From positions 2,604,001 to 2,668,000 of the forward strand of contig JAKNDB010000109.1 in the NCBI GenBank assembly GCA_024305405.1: a stretch of DNA of 64,000 nucleotides, given 5' to 3'. The notes beneath the pieces were generated by a model. The model was not told where the DNA came from. It saw only the letters and a program-made list of their open reading frames with translations, and did not search any database. Positions 50,902 to 63,814 of this stretch are shown here, one piece after another (position 1 is the stretch's first letter; each line of letters begins with the position of its first letter). The stretch comes from Dirofilaria immitis (Eukaryota; Nematoda; Chromadorea; Rhabditida; Onchocercidae). The position numbers and the translations under genes are program-made.

Positions 50902-50936
<35 letters not shown>
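50881..50936 (+). repeat. TA microsatellite
   Basis: An interrupted run of TA dinucleotides with an ACAAAATGAATA break in the middle. Confidence 0.9.
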
Positions 50937-50938
<2 letters not shown>

Positions 50939-53900
50939 ACATTGATTAGCATTGAGAAGATATCATTATATGAGTTATCTGTTGGCCTTTATAATTACTT
51001 CTGCTGTAATCGTATTGCCTTTTCTCGTAGGAGTTAGGCACAATTGAAATGAAGGCAGGATGAGGAGAGATGAAAATGAAAGAGAGAGGAGTAGCAGATG
51101 TTGGAGTAATGCTGCTATTCTGACGAAAATGATTCTGCCGTGAGATATTTCCGCATCTCACCGTCTAACAAACATTCTCGCAGTCAAAGTAATCGATGAT
51201 TTTAGAACTATCAAATTTTCGTTAAAAGCATTATTAAATTAGTTTTTATTTGTGTTTAAAACATTTAATTAGTTGGACCGGTTTGGGAGCTATTTTATTA
51301 TATATTAAATTTGTCTATGGTAGCCGAGTAGCCGGCTCTGAAAATATCGTAGAATTTCTTGTACTGATGTTTACGCATTACATTATAAGGAATAATTTCC
51401 TCATTTCAAATTCTTTTGTTTCAAATTCAAAAAAAAAAGTAATCCGTTACGATGTGATCATTGTGATCCTTTCGATGCATTAAAATTTTTTATGAAATAT
51501 TGAAGTGCGATATGTTTGTATCAAGCTTTCCTTTTCCTCATTTGCAATCATTTTCGTCGAATGAACAAATGCAAAATTTAATATACGATTTCAAATTGTG
51601 TACTAATTTCAAAGTGTCAGAAATAAGAAAAAAAAAATTTGCTTTCAAAGAACTGGTAACTAACTGAAGTTTTATGGCTAAACAATAAAGTTTCTAAGTT
51701 TTAGCTGAAAGCATTTGGAGTTTGCAAAGATGTGTTTGTAGAATTTTGAACCTTCTTCGAATTGCGTCAGATTTTGGAGGAAGATTTGTAAATACCATCC
51801 ATATTCATTCGATCATGTCCTGAATAATCAAATATGTTAGAGTTGTAGTCTGAGTAGTACATACCTGAATATGTATGTTTCTTGCCGAAATATGTTGGTT
51901 TTAAAAGAACTTCCTAAACACTTGTTTGGGAAAAAGGTCGAGAAAAGTACGTGGCCGTTGTAATTTTCGTCTTGTCCGCCACTCCTTTATCTTGTCTTTT
52001 ATTCGAGATTTGCGGACATTTCTGTTTTTATACAGCCTAATAATCGTAGAAATCCTGGATTTTTTTGTATGTATAAAGCAAAAACTGAAATTTATTTCAT
52101 TTTTCTCACATGGAACCAATAAATTTTTAAAGAGTGAACCAACTGGAAGCATGAATCATTTTTTGTATATAATTCGTCAACTACGAAACTGCATCTTGTG
52201 TTTCTGCATTCGCCATCTCTGATCATTTGGCAATTATCGGGATACTTTCGGTATTTGAATAGATCATTTATCATTGTTAGTTCAGACGATAAGTTGTTAG
52301 CGACGTGCGCATTCTCGTTTATTATTTTTATGTAAATGTCACTCCAGCAAATTCATTTGATATATTTGAAACATTTTATCAATCTTAACTGGAAAAAGCG
52401 ACGGATACAGCTTCGGAACTAAACTTCCAACCTTCACTTGTAGCTGATTCTGACGTCTAAATGTTTTAAATAAATATAAGAACTATGTAATCTACTGGAC
52501 TGCTTCATATTTTGATGGACCAGATACTAGCAATAATCGATAATATTTAACACTTTTCTTGTTTTTGATTGATGCAAAATTAGCATGAGCGATATGGATA
52601 TTACATTCAAAAACGAAACGGTTAAACGAAATTGGAAGGAAAAATTCATATCTATTCAGTTGAGATGATGGATCGTTGATTCATTGCAACATATTCCTTT
52701 CAATTGCTGAACCAAAAATGCAGATGTAACGTAACAGTGAACGCTTTTGACAGCGGGCGATAGACATATTGTTGTGTCTGTTAATGTTCGATTTGGCAAA
52801 CAGAATTTTACTCAAATAATCGATGTTTTGCTATCGAATTTTGGTTGGTGTAAGCATCTATTAACAAGAATGCAGCTTAGAAATTTGTAGGAAATTTTTT
52901 CCATAAAAATATGTTAATGTTATATATTGTCTCAATGTAATTTTAAATCTTTTCAGGAAAAGCAAATATCACATCTATAAAAAAAGACTACTGTCTCCTA
53001 GCGCCAGAAATCATTTCCGTATTTTAGTGGCTTTCTGTATTATGGATATCAGACCATTACATTTTTAACATATTGTTAAACCATTGCGCCATGCTTCTCA
53101 CGTCATAACTTATTTAAAAAAGGTCAATTCACTAATGAGTTTTGATAAGAAGCCAGTTGGATTATTTCTGCGTTATTTACGTAATATTTCTTTTGTATAA
53201 AGCGACTCGTTTAAAATCGTTTTCTACCTTTTAAAACTTTTTTAAAATTCCAGCAGTTTTTTCACGATATGAACGAGTACCATCAGTAATGTTTACTGAT
53301 TACAGGATATTCATCCTATTTTCTTAGTATCCTTCTGATGAGTTTCTGGCATTTTTAATCTTTAATCACCAAAATTAATTTATAAAAGCCTATCTGTCCT
53401 AATATTTGATTTAAAATGAAATAATAGTTTTTATCGTTTATTTGTTTGACATGGTATATTCAAAGATGGTGTTGTTGTTTTATGTAATACAAATCATAAA
53501 AAATTATTATTGATGTTTGATGCCTTTTGTCCCTCACTATAAACAAGCATAGGATTCCCAAGGACAAACTTAATTTTGTTGATATCAATTTTCAATCAAG
53601 ATACAAATTATCCATGCTCTTACAAATATTGGCATTTTACCAGTTTGTTCATTTTGGTTGTTACCCGATAGTAACTTATAGCATTGTACGATTTGTTGGA
53701 AGATTAAAGGTACTCTAATCCGGAGCAGGTGCCAAGTCAGACTTCGCATTTGCTTGTAAAATACATAATACCGGTGCCCTCCTTTCCAGCGTAATCAGTG
53801 AGGTAGAGAAAAAAAGATAAAATGGGAGCAGGAAGTGATATGTTGTTATTATTCTCGTTCGCACACCGCAGCATTTTAAAATTATTTCTTAAATTATAAT

Positions 53901-56891
53901 GGTTTAATAATAAAAACCCAAGGGAATGAACGGTAGTCGAAGACTGATGGTAATTCCAAGATAATTTAATATAGGGAACATTGCTAGGTTCATAGGAAAA
54001 GTAAACTTGAAGTTTGAACTACGACCATCAAAATCAACGTACGAAGAATAGATGGATTGAGTATAACTCCCTCACCTTTTTCTATCTGTGTAACAGTAAT
54101 TGGCTTCTAATATCGAATCCCTGTTCAACTTTCTCCACAAATTTTGATTTTCGTGTAAAATACGTAATCTCATGCTTATTTGGGTGTTGTCAAATAGAAA
54201 TATGTGAATACGTGGCGCATGTCATTATCCTCTGCGTATAATTTAGTTATCAGTTCAATTTCCTTTGAAATTGACTGCAAAGGCTGTAAGCAAAAAAATT
54301 TTGATCCAAAGAAAACACGTTATAGTGAAGGACTAAAGTTGAGTTGCATATGATTATTATCAGGTACTAGTATTTCGAGATAACTATGATGTTTTAGAAG
54401 AGTGTTTTTACAGTCTCTCTGTAAAAAAAAAAAAACACTGTTTTTTACTATTATTGCAAGAACTTTGATAATAAATTGTAATCTCTATCAAGTTGAACTA
54501 AATTATAGATCCTTCATTATTAGATGGATAGATGAGCGGACTAACATTACTTTTGCATTATAGGTTTCTTTGTATTCTATAAGTGAAGCACTAAATTAGA
54601 TAATTTAAACCTGAGCGGAAATAGATCAAATTTATATTATCTTCTGTTCTGATTTATGTTTGAACACCCTGCTGTAGATCATCATCAAAGTTAGTTGTGA
54701 TAATATAGTAACATTTTTTTTTGGAGAATTTCACATTTTTGGTGAAAAATTTCTACTTTATTAGGAAAATTAATTTGAGCTGTAAAAATACAACTATTAA
54801 TTTAGCAAATGAAATAATTTACTTCTAACGGTGTTATATTTGAAAACTTATGCTTACCTTCCCAACTTTCTTCAATTTTATTTTTCCATTATCTTCAACT
54901 CTAAGCAATCTTGCAATCTGTTCATTGTGTTAATGATGTTTTTTATCAACTTAGGTAAGGATCATTTTTAGGTAAGGAAAAAAAGTAATAACTCCGACTT
55001 TTAGCTGAAAAGAAACAATTATCTTAATAATTATATATATTATCACAACAGCACCTGTTTTATTTTTGAAATTGAATTAATTGATGGCAATATGGTTCTG
55101 CGTACATGTTTTATCTTTTATATAAGAGAGTAGTAATCTCTAACGTACAGCAACATACGAATTATTGCACTGATGTATTAGCTACTTTATCGGTCTGCTT
55201 TTTACTCAAATTTTTAACTATACCACGATCTGTTTTTCAAAAAGTCACTTTCTACCTCATCATGATTTAGCAGCAACGAGAGATCATAAAGAAATGTGTA
55301 GAAGTATGTGGATCTCATCTCCGACACTTCCATAATATGGTAAGTTCCGGTTGTAACGACAAGTAGAGCATCTTATTGAGAATGATGGCATGTTATGATC
55401 AACGAATATTATAAAAACTGGAAAAAGTAATATGGGACAGTTGTATGACGCAAGTTAATAACATAATGACCAGTCCATTAACGACGGCACAATCATGGCG
55501 TAAATCTTCCATCATGCATCATTCATTTCAACTTGTCCTATAAAATTTTACTGGCTTTAAACATTTCTTAAATAAGTATTTCTCTATTTTTACGCTTTCT
55601 CGCTTCATAGTTAAAAACACTACGAATTCTTCCTTAATACAAAGAATCTCTTTCCTTTGCATATATATTTACCTATTATAATCGTTTTGCACTGGTTTTC
55701 TTAATCAATTTCAATTGTTGAATCTTTTGTTCATCTTTTTCCTTTTGTTGACTTTTTAAAGATCGGTAGTATTTACAATAGGAAACAGTTCGTATTTTAC
55801 AACTAATTGGACCGATTATTCTGATCCTTCCTCTTAGTCTGAACAAAAGAAGTCTGTCCAATTACGACTGTATAAAAAAATTATTAAAAAGCAAAATTTG
55901 CTGAATATATAATCTGTATAGAAGAGATTTTGTAAGCATTTCTGAATTTTAATATTTAGTATAAAAATACTTGCACAGCCTTAGCATGATATGTCATAAC
56001 CCTTCTCTCTCCTCATCTTCCATATACTCGAGTTATTTATTACAGCTATTCTAATTTTACGCCATTTCTATGCAACGAAAGTCGTAAAAGATATATTTTC
56101 CGTAATAATATATATTGGTATCTGTTATTGCTAAATCACTATCTGAGTGATGATTCAGGATGTTGACGGAGCAAAGGTTACCAGTCTACTTAATAAGGAT
56201 GCTATTTGAAATTATAAAGCATTCTGCTGCACATGCATCCATCCATTGGTAAAACAGGACAGATTATCAAGTCTTCGAAAATTCTATGGATTGAAAAAGT
56301 TATCATTTGAAGTATCTGAGGAATAAGATTATTCCATCTCGAATTTCAGAATTCTAACTATCTTGAGCAAGATATGGCAGTTTGCGAAACAATAACAATT
56401 CAATTATATGAATTTATAACAAACTGGAAGTGAAAAATTCGCATTTTCTTCAAAAAAAAAGAATCATAGATGCAGCACTTCGTGATAAGTGTCATGCATA
56501 AAATCTTCCGTCTACATGCTCGTGATGTTTCGAATTTTCTAATTACTGCATAATGACGTCTAAATATTAAACAGCTGCAGAACAGTAGCTGACATAAATC
56601 TGATAATAAAAAGAATGGGAAACCAAAAACGCACATAAGTTTTTGAAAATTTGGCAATGGGAGATATTTCTTTTTCTTCTTTTTCACCCAAAGAAGGACT
56701 ATTTTATATTGGAATTGTAATTGCAAGTTTTCTTAAGTGAAGATATTATAAACTAGAAGATCGGCTGCTCATGTTGCAGTGAGAGCATCAGAGACGCTTA
56801 AAGAATACTAATTCGATGAATCTATTAATTTGATACTTCTAGGATTAAATCAAATATATTTTTCCGAAGCGTCCGTTCCTCGAGGATATCT

Positions 56892-56995
56892 TAATACTAT
56901 TTAACTGAATATAATAAAGATGAGAACTGATAGTACGTCATAATACAAATTGGGATATAAAGATGATCATTTTATAAAATTATCTCGTTTTTTCC
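56892..56995 (-). repeat. 3' LTR remnant of the BEL/Pao copy
   Basis: Shares TAATACTATTTAACTGAATA and further patches (CATAATACA, ATTTTATAAAAT) in the same order and orientation with 60818-60910, with diverged sequence between. Confidence 0.6.
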
Positions 56996-57844
56996 TGACA
57001 TTCAAGACTGGCGAAATTAAAACTTTCGGAAGAGAGAAATTCAGGTTTGTTAAATTTTGTTGTTGTCTGATCGCATTTCTGGTCCGTCCAGCAATAAGTT
57101 CTTCATCTTTTGCTATGGTTGAAATTCGTGATTTCTTTGTTACACTCTTGGCTTCCTGAGCAATAGATGTCTTTTGTTACAAAATTTCATTCATGGAATC
57201 TTCAGATTGATTCTCTTGCTTTATGCTAGAAGATGTAACATATTTATTGGTCGATTCCGAATTTCCCAAGGGTAATTTTATCAGAGCATTTCTTACATTT
57301 CCATCAATACTTATATCAAGTTTTTGTATCTTTGCTAGTTTCCAATACCGTGAGTAGTTCGTAATTCGTTTATAAATGCAACTTCTCCTTCGGAAGGGAT
57401 TCTTATTTCTACACTTCTAGGGGTTTGTGTTCCATTTGTGCGCATTCTCTTAAACTATTCAAATACTCATCTTTCCATATTTCCCAAAATATATCAAGAA
57501 TTTGGTAACTTGTGAATGATGAATTCATCTTCGTTATTATCATTGTTAGTTGGTATAAATAAAGAAGCATTAGGAGGGATGAAATCTATCGGATGTAAAA
57601 TTATTGAATCATCAAAGTTTACAGAAGTCAATGGATGAGTATTAAGTATGCTTTCTATTTTTGCTATTAAAATTATTAAATCCTTTTCCTTCAATAGCCT
57701 TCCTCAAAGTGCTCTTTGTGAGACCGACTATCCTTTCATAAATTCTTCCGCTACGTAGTGCCTTTGTCGTTATATTACTCCATATCATTCCTCCGTTCGT
57801 AAGAAAATTAGCCAATTGAGATTCTTTTTCTTTATACTGGAAAA

Positions 57845-58132
57845 CTAATTGGAATTGGCATTATCTGATAGAATTAGTTCAGGATAACCACGTCGTGCTG
57901 TAAATCTTCTAAGTACAGTCAGAAAATTTTCTGCAGATGAGTCATCTGCTAATTTTAAATGCACTGCTCGTGTAGTGAAGCAGGTAAATAAGGATATCCA
58001 CCTCTTTTTATTTCTTCTCTCTTTGACAGTGATTGGACCCAAATAATCTAAACCAATTCGGGCAAATGTTCTTGAACGTTTGATCCGAGGTAATTTGGCA
58101 TAGATGGTAACTTGAATAGTTTGGTCTTCCAT
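57845..58132 (-). pseudogene. BEL/Pao integrase core fragment
   Basis: A 95-codon open piece of the retroelement polyprotein, with the DDE integrase core pattern: an early Asp in GLDYLGPI, then TTRAVHLKL, then SDN with the second catalytic Asp. The third acidic residue region would lie beyond the break at 57845. It is part of the element at 56892-60910 and is not an independent gene. Confidence 0.9.
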
Positions 58133-59399
58133 CGCTCACTCCCCATATTTATTAATACTCAACTTCTGCTCTTCCTTTAGGTATCTAATACAGTTCTCTT
58201 AACTTAGAAATTGTATGGGCTATACCAGCATGATGCATTTCTTCATGATATTGTTGTGTAATAATTTCTGTTATTCACTTATGCCTTGGAAAGTATGTCA
58301 GATACTATATGCATTCGCCTTTGTTTGGGAGTTCTTTTAGATCTCCATATCCTTGAGTGTAGTACAGGTTTTTTCCATTTCTTCTACCGGTAATCCTTCC
58401 GACTGAGCTTGTCTAAGCAACATTTCTAAGGCTGATTCGTATTCATATGATGTGATTTGGTTTTTCTTCCGATATATTATTCAGCCACGAAAATTTTCCT
58501 TGGATAGCAATTTAAGAAATTTCAATGCTCTTACGGTAGTTCTGATCATTCTTGACATCTGCTGAACCGATCTGCGTTTGCAAGTTTAATCCGTTTTTAT
58601 TGATGATATCCTCTTGAACTACTGAAGCCACTATCCTTTCCTCTTCTTCGTTTATATTTTCTTCATACTATTGATGAGTACCATGCTCTTGTTGAGGCTT
58701 TTGATTTTTCATCTTCTAACCATTCAGGTCCTGTCCACATGGTTTGAAATTTGCTGGTTGAACTGGTAAAACTCCTTTTGTAGCTATGTCCACAGGATTA
58801 CATTCACTTCAATATATCGAAATCAAAACTTGAACATTTCTATTTCTTCCACTTGGTTTTGCACAAATATCGGTAAGAGACGTGAATGGATTTTTATCCA
58901 ATGCAACGCGCATCGAGAATCTGACTAGAATAATACCTTTGCATTTTCAAACTCCAATTGTTTAATGACGAATTCGGTTTCTCGCACTCCAACCAGAACT
59001 GCTAAAGAAAATATTAAAAAAATATATCCTGGAATCCTTTAATTTTGATATCGTCGTCCTTAAAAGGAGCTATTCATAATTTGGCAAAAATTATGGATAT
59101 TTTTGTACCTTGCTTCGCCTATACTGCGGCGGAGTATGCAATAGTGGATGCATTCGTGAAAACATGGATTTTTATCTATTGTAATAAATCGATCACCAAA
59201 CGCGAAATTTCTTTGACATTTGTTGACCACAGATTTATAAGAGCTTTCCAAGTTTTAGTATCCCAAGTTATATTCTTTTTCCAGAGATTTTGGAAGAATA
59301 TTTGAATGGTATCGTTATTGATACTAAAAATCCTAGTGAATTATATTGAGAAGCAATAAATTATAATAGCATTCTCTTCATTGGTTCTTGCTCGATGCA

Positions 59400-59690
59400 C
59401 AGTTTGAAAGTTATTTCGATAAGGTCCTCATGCACATTCCAGTTGACGCCTAAAATTTTCTTTATTTAATTTACTTTCGAGGAGATGCTGCTCTGGTGTA
59501 TGAGCGTTGAATTTTTAATTTTTATCATTCCAGAAGAATTATGTTGTATTCGTCGATGTATCCTTGAAAATTGATTTCATTTCTTCACGTTTGTTTAAAG
59601 CTTCTTCTGTTCTTTTAATTGGTAATATAATATTATCGATATAAGGGTTTTTCTGATCTCGCGAGCACTTCCACTGCTACAGTTTTCCAA
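59400..59690 (-). pseudogene. BEL/Pao reverse transcriptase fragment
   Basis: Minus-strand residues NPYIDNIILPIKRTEEAL followed by KILGVNWNVHED match the spacing of the BEL/Pao polymerase active site and the thumb-proximal LG.W motif. The YVDD box is changed (second Asp to Asn) and frames shift between motifs, so it is inactive. Confidence 0.75.
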
Positions 59691-60102
59691 ATGATAATTA
59701 AGCATAGCGGGTAATAAAAAGAGGAGGATATTACCCGAATTGAACCCTTTGAAATCGATTGCATATTAGATTATAACTTGTCATCTAACATCAAAGAATA
59801 ACCGCAAAGAAAAAAAAGCGACTGACTGAATTTTTAGTACAAGAAACCTTTCTGATAACATCGTAATTTTCTGGATTTATATCATATCCCCTTATAGTTG
59901 CAAAGCATCTCCTTTGAAACATGCACTAAAATAATTTAATTTTCGAATATTCGGAATGTTTTGAACTGCTCTAGAATCCTCTCCATAGATTTGGGTTACA
60001 ACTAAATGTGAGCAGTGGTAACTGGCAGAAAAGAAGTATACAAGATATTGCAAACTCGATACTAAGCAAGATCATATGAAAAAATAATCTAGATCAAAAC
60101 CT

Positions 60103-60261
60103 TTAGGATCTTCATTGCCCGGTATTGTAAATGCTATAAAGAATGAAGGTGTATATTTTGATAAGTATAACGCACCTTTTTCATCTAAAGATGGTATTAT
60201 TGAAATTGAAGAGTCTTGGCTTGAAGGAGCAGAATTAGATATTAGCGCCAGTGGTAAGCTT
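60103..60261 (+). pseudogene. Possible Wolbachia-derived AsmA-like fragment
   Basis: On the plus strand, opposite to the retroelement, about 53 codons read as a bacterial-looking domain: SLPGIVNAIKNEGVYFDKYN, then APFSSKDGIIEIEESW, then LEGAELDISASGKL. This resembles the repeated beta-strand pattern near the C-terminus of AsmA-like envelope proteins of Rickettsiales (F-x-P-F, then DGII.I, then a G-x-x-L-x-I-x-x-x-G turn). There is no intron signal and the frame ends soon after. Since filarial genomes often carry nuclear Wolbachia inserts, I infer a short insert within the BEL/Pao copy. The overlapping minus-strand frame (60072-60290) is probably its shadow. Identity rests on motif recall only. 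Confidence 0.45.
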
Positions 60262-60683
60262 GGCAAACTCAATGTTAGGTGGTTTGCCACTTGTAATGAC
60301 TCTCTTTGAAGTTATTTCTCTCCTTTTAGCTTTGATTTAAGCGTTGGAGTATTAACTCTGAATCATTTTTATACAATTATGTTTTCTTTTTCTTCCCTTA
60401 TTGATTTAAAAATATCTATTTCATCGTTGCAATTTGAACGTATTTATCTTCTTATCGTCTCTTTGATTAGATGCTTCGAGGAATGCCCAGATGTAGTATG
60501 GTCTTTTCCTGGGTAATTCTTTTCCTTACCTCGCATTGTTGATGGATTTCTTCTGGAGTCAACGTTTCATTAAGCAGAGACAAATCCATTCTTCTGATAT
60601 CTTCTAAAGTTTTTGTAGTTTCTCCTTCGCCAGTTGCACAGCTTTAATTATTCTGGCAGACATTCCCGGTTCGTGGCACCAGT

Positions 60684-60910
60684 AAATTTGTTGTAAAATT
60701 CTTGTAGTCCAGAGCTTGATGTGAATTTCTTGTAATCCAGCATTTGTTATGATTTCTTGTAGTACTAATTCTGCGCTATGGGATGGTTTTTTTTTATAGT
60801 AGTCCAAGAGAAAGTCCTAATACTATTTAACTGAATATACGCACATCATAATACATATGGCTTGTTACTTAGATAAAATTATTTTATAAAATCATCTTGG
60901 TTTTTTTTTC
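60684..60910 (-). repeat. 5' LTR remnant of the BEL/Pao copy
   Basis: Ends next to a primer-binding-like sequence, and its 60818-60910 part matches the left remnant at 56892-56995. Within 60690-60770 three related TTGTAG/TTGTAATCC units suggest a degenerate internal repeat. The outer boundary to the right is not clear. Confidence 0.5.
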
Positions 60911-62119
60911 TCGACCATACGGTCTATTTAATAATATATATTAATTCATAATTAGTGGTGGTATATCCAAATTGTGCTTGTATTAAATTGCTAAAACGAA
61001 GGCTTTATTTATCCCTGTTTCTTCAACTTCATTTGTTTGGTTTTAATTGAATTTAGCTTTCAAACTAGTATTTAAAAACAAACATCTTCATCGGAAGTCT
61101 CCCGTCAAAAGTAAAGCAGATAGAATATTTATGATTCACGAGTCTGTTTCTTTCAGGATCTGTTTTTACGATATATAAAAATGCAATTTTCCTAGAACTG
61201 TCATCAATTATCAATTATTTCATAGAGAAATATGGCAAACGACTCTATCAAGATGGGAAAATAAGGATTCTGCTTGCTCCTACTTCTGAAAGTAACCACT
61301 AAAATTCCTATCATTTCTATAGACACGTCTACTGCTGCAAGATCTGATGTTGCAAGAGATCTGCATTCGCACATGAGTGAGATTATTCAGTATGTTTTGA
61401 TATCCTTCGTTAACAAACATACACCAACGATTCTACCGATCAAATTTAAAATCAATTAAATGAAGTATAAGTTTGAAACAAGTGCAGATATGCCACTGGA
61501 CCTTGCGAAGAAAGCGTATTTTTATATAAGCAATTTTAATAGGAAAAAAATTATGAAATGTTCTCCTACAACTTGTCATTAACATTAAGAATAATCATTC
61601 AAGATTTCGACTAGAATTATTCCTCTCAATTTTGTTTCCTATATAGAACTGATATGATATATCAGTATGACTATCTTCTATAGAATTGATATGATATATT
61701 AGTATAATCGTCTTCTGTTCATTTGATATAGCGCATCCTTATTGAGCATAGCCACACATACACCTTTTGACAGTTTCAACTAAGCTAATTTGTTTATCTG
61801 CTCGCTGGTCGACTGTTATAAATTCATTGTGCATCTATTGCATCGCATGCAAGAGAGTTCGTTAAAGTTTTGAAAAATATAGCTTTATAAGGAATGAAAA
61901 AAAAGTGAGGTAAGAGAACAAAATCCCTGCAAGCAGCAGTTATTGAATTCCTTTTTAGGTTCTGCATTTTATTAAAAAGTGTTTTGTGAGGATTAATAGA
62001 TCAAAGATTGATAGAAATTACCATTTTGTCGTTGTTAACTACTTCTAAACGTCAATAAACTATGTTGATCGATTCAGTATCAAATCAAAAAGAAATATCA
62101 AAATGTAAATTTTTTGCAG
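60911..62119. other. Intergenic, with one short tandem duplication
   Basis: A 37-bp unit at 61642-61678 is repeated imperfectly at 61679-61715 (TATAGAA(C/T)TGATATGATAT). An open frame at 61274-61459 has no family. Nothing else stands out. Confidence 0.5.
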
Positions 62120-63356
62120 GAGAAAGTTTGAACAAAGGCGCAACGTTAATAGGAATATCATTAAATTTCTATTGCCAGGAGGCCGTAAAGTTGACGCCAT
62201 TTCCTGAAGACTGCGCAGAAATAGCTACTTCTGATGTGGTTTGTATTTCATTGTTTCTTGCACTCTTTCGAACTCTTCATTTGCAGAAGAAACAATGAAA
62301 GGTATTATTAATACAGTTCTTTATGCAGCTATTGATTGTTCCAGGTGCATCATTGAAAAATCCATGCAAATTTCGCTTATGCAAATGCTGCTTATCGAAG
62401 AGTTTCCTGAAACACTTGCGGTTTTATTCCTCGAATTCGTTTCGTGTTGAGTGGCAGCAGTGGTTCATTCATTGCTTTATTATCTCCTTTTGCTGTTGGT
62501 GATTTTCTGGATTTTTGAGTCTGCTGGGAAATAATATGGCTTATTCTATTCATTACGAACATATTCAGTTCTGTATTTATTTCGAACTTTAGTTTGATGG
62601 AAGCAGACAGCGGATTTGTGCGCAACGTACGGTCTCCTGGCTCATCAGATCTCATCATAAAGGTTAATGGGAAGAACGTGGACAGATATGACGAAGAACG
62701 AGAACAGAGTATGATTTTTGATGTTTCTAGTTTTTTTTTTTTTTTTGCTTCGTTCTTTTACAACAGTATGCCTTCACTTCATCTTTTCTTTTCAACTTAT
62801 TTTTGACGATTTACTATTATCTTTCTCGGTTACTTACCACTTGATAGCACGCTTATTTATATTACGGCGGATACATCAGTTGTGAAATGCGCATTAATTT
62901 GTAGTAGTCGGAGAAGGCTTATTCTCTTTCGATGAAGATATGGTTCCAGAGAAAGAAACGGTTAATTTAAATGAGCGGTCTGCGGCATTGGATCTGTTTT
63001 ACGATATTCAATCCGATGGTTTGTTTGTTCTTCATTTATCTTTATTTTCTTTCGAATTTAAAAATATAAAAGCTCAAGTTGTTAAATTTAACCTTATTCA
63101 GGCAATTATTTCCAATTTCGGACTTGTCATGCATCCTCTGTTCTTCGCTTTATTTCATCATACTTTAATTTAAAATTTTGGAAAAGTTTTTGAAATGATA
63201 AATATTGTTTATTCTATGACTGGAATACTATTGAATATAACTTTGTCAGGTTATAATTTATCTTAGCTAAGCTTCAGTTGTGGACTTTTTTTCATCTATA
63301 GTTTGAGGAAATGACGTAATTTTTGAATGTTAAGTTCTGCTTTATGTTTCAGTTCT

Positions 63357-63407
<51 letters not shown>

Positions 63408-63814
63408 AAATTTTTCATTATCAGCGATAATGAAAACATTTTGAAAAAATTATCATTACAAAAATCAAACTTCTATAGCTTGCAGTTTTTCATTGATATG
63501 TGCGCGGTCGCAGGAATTTTCATGCATTCATTATTATTTTTACAGTACACCTTTATTTCGGGACACTTTTAATTTACTGATTTTGTAATTTTGATACGTC
63601 TCATGCGCATTTGACTTTTAGTGGAGGCGGTGCGGACATGATTGCTAGAATAAGACATTCTGAAAATCCATGGGTTCAGGAGAAAAGTACATGCACTGGT
63701 TCATTTTTAGCAATTTAATTTTTGTTATTTTTTGCAGCCTCTTCGTTACTTCTCTCACATATGATATATAAATCTCTGGAATGCAAACAAATTATCTCTA
63801 TGATGACTGTTTTT
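62120..63814 (+). CDS. Unrecognised multi-exon gene, 3' end outside the window
   Basis: Several plus-strand blocks have good acceptors, donors and coding-like content: about 62120-62235, 62593-62662 (LMEADSGFVRNVRSPGSS), 62908-63018 (EGLFSFDEDMVPEKETVNL then SAALDLFYDIQSD), 63622-63686 (GGGADMIARIRHSENPWVQE) and 63738-63814 (SHMIYKSLECKQIISMM). The last two join in phase. The phase between 63018 and 63622 does not fit directly, so an exon or a base is missing there. I do not recognise the family; the pieces look like a helical cytosolic protein. The frame of the first block is ambiguous, and the start is not identified. A 44-bp TA microsatellite sits in the intron at 63361-63404. Confidence 0.42.
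63361..63404 (+). repeat. TA microsatellite
   Basis: An uninterrupted run of 22 AT dinucleotides. Confidence 0.98.

Larger units (their letters stand above)
47847..56891. other. Long gene-poor AT-rich region
   Basis: Nine kilobases without a supported gene. The open frames here (for example 50204-50557 plus, 51926-52222 plus, 56400-56726 minus) have no domain. A purine-rich open stretch at 50533-50701 ends exactly at a GTAAGT donor and is listed separately. A TA microsatellite lies at about 50881-50936. Confidence 0.45.
56892..60910 (-). mobile_element. Decayed BEL/Pao-class LTR retrotransposon
   Basis: Read on the minus strand the parts come in BEL/Pao order: a putative 5' LTR remnant (60684-60910), a primer-site-like TGGTGCCACGAACCGGGA (60665-60682), a gag-like start at 60663, reverse transcriptase (about 59400-59680, active-site region YIDNI in place of YVDD), RNase H region (about 59040-59300, VFTNAS), the NPVDIATKGV motif near 58790, integrase core (57845-58132: GLDYLGPI, LFTCFTTRAVHLKL, RRGYPELILSDN), integrase tail (57494-57694: ILNTHPLT) and a 3' LTR remnant. 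Many stops and frameshifts interrupt it, and the internal region is short, so it is a dead copy. Two direct repeats sharing 22 identical bases (56892-56913 and 60818-60839) mark the LTR remnants. Its codons and decay differ from neighbouring genes. Confidence 0.88.

Noticed and set aside
59045..59305. 86-codon plus-strand open frame
   Set aside because: The minus strand reads as the RNase H region of the BEL/Pao element, so this is a shadow.
62932..62961. Residues MKIWFQRKKR, resembling the end of a homeodomain
   Set aside because: It occurs in a frame that stops a few codons later. The alternative frame is open across the whole exon with a good donor, and no other homeodomain helix is present.
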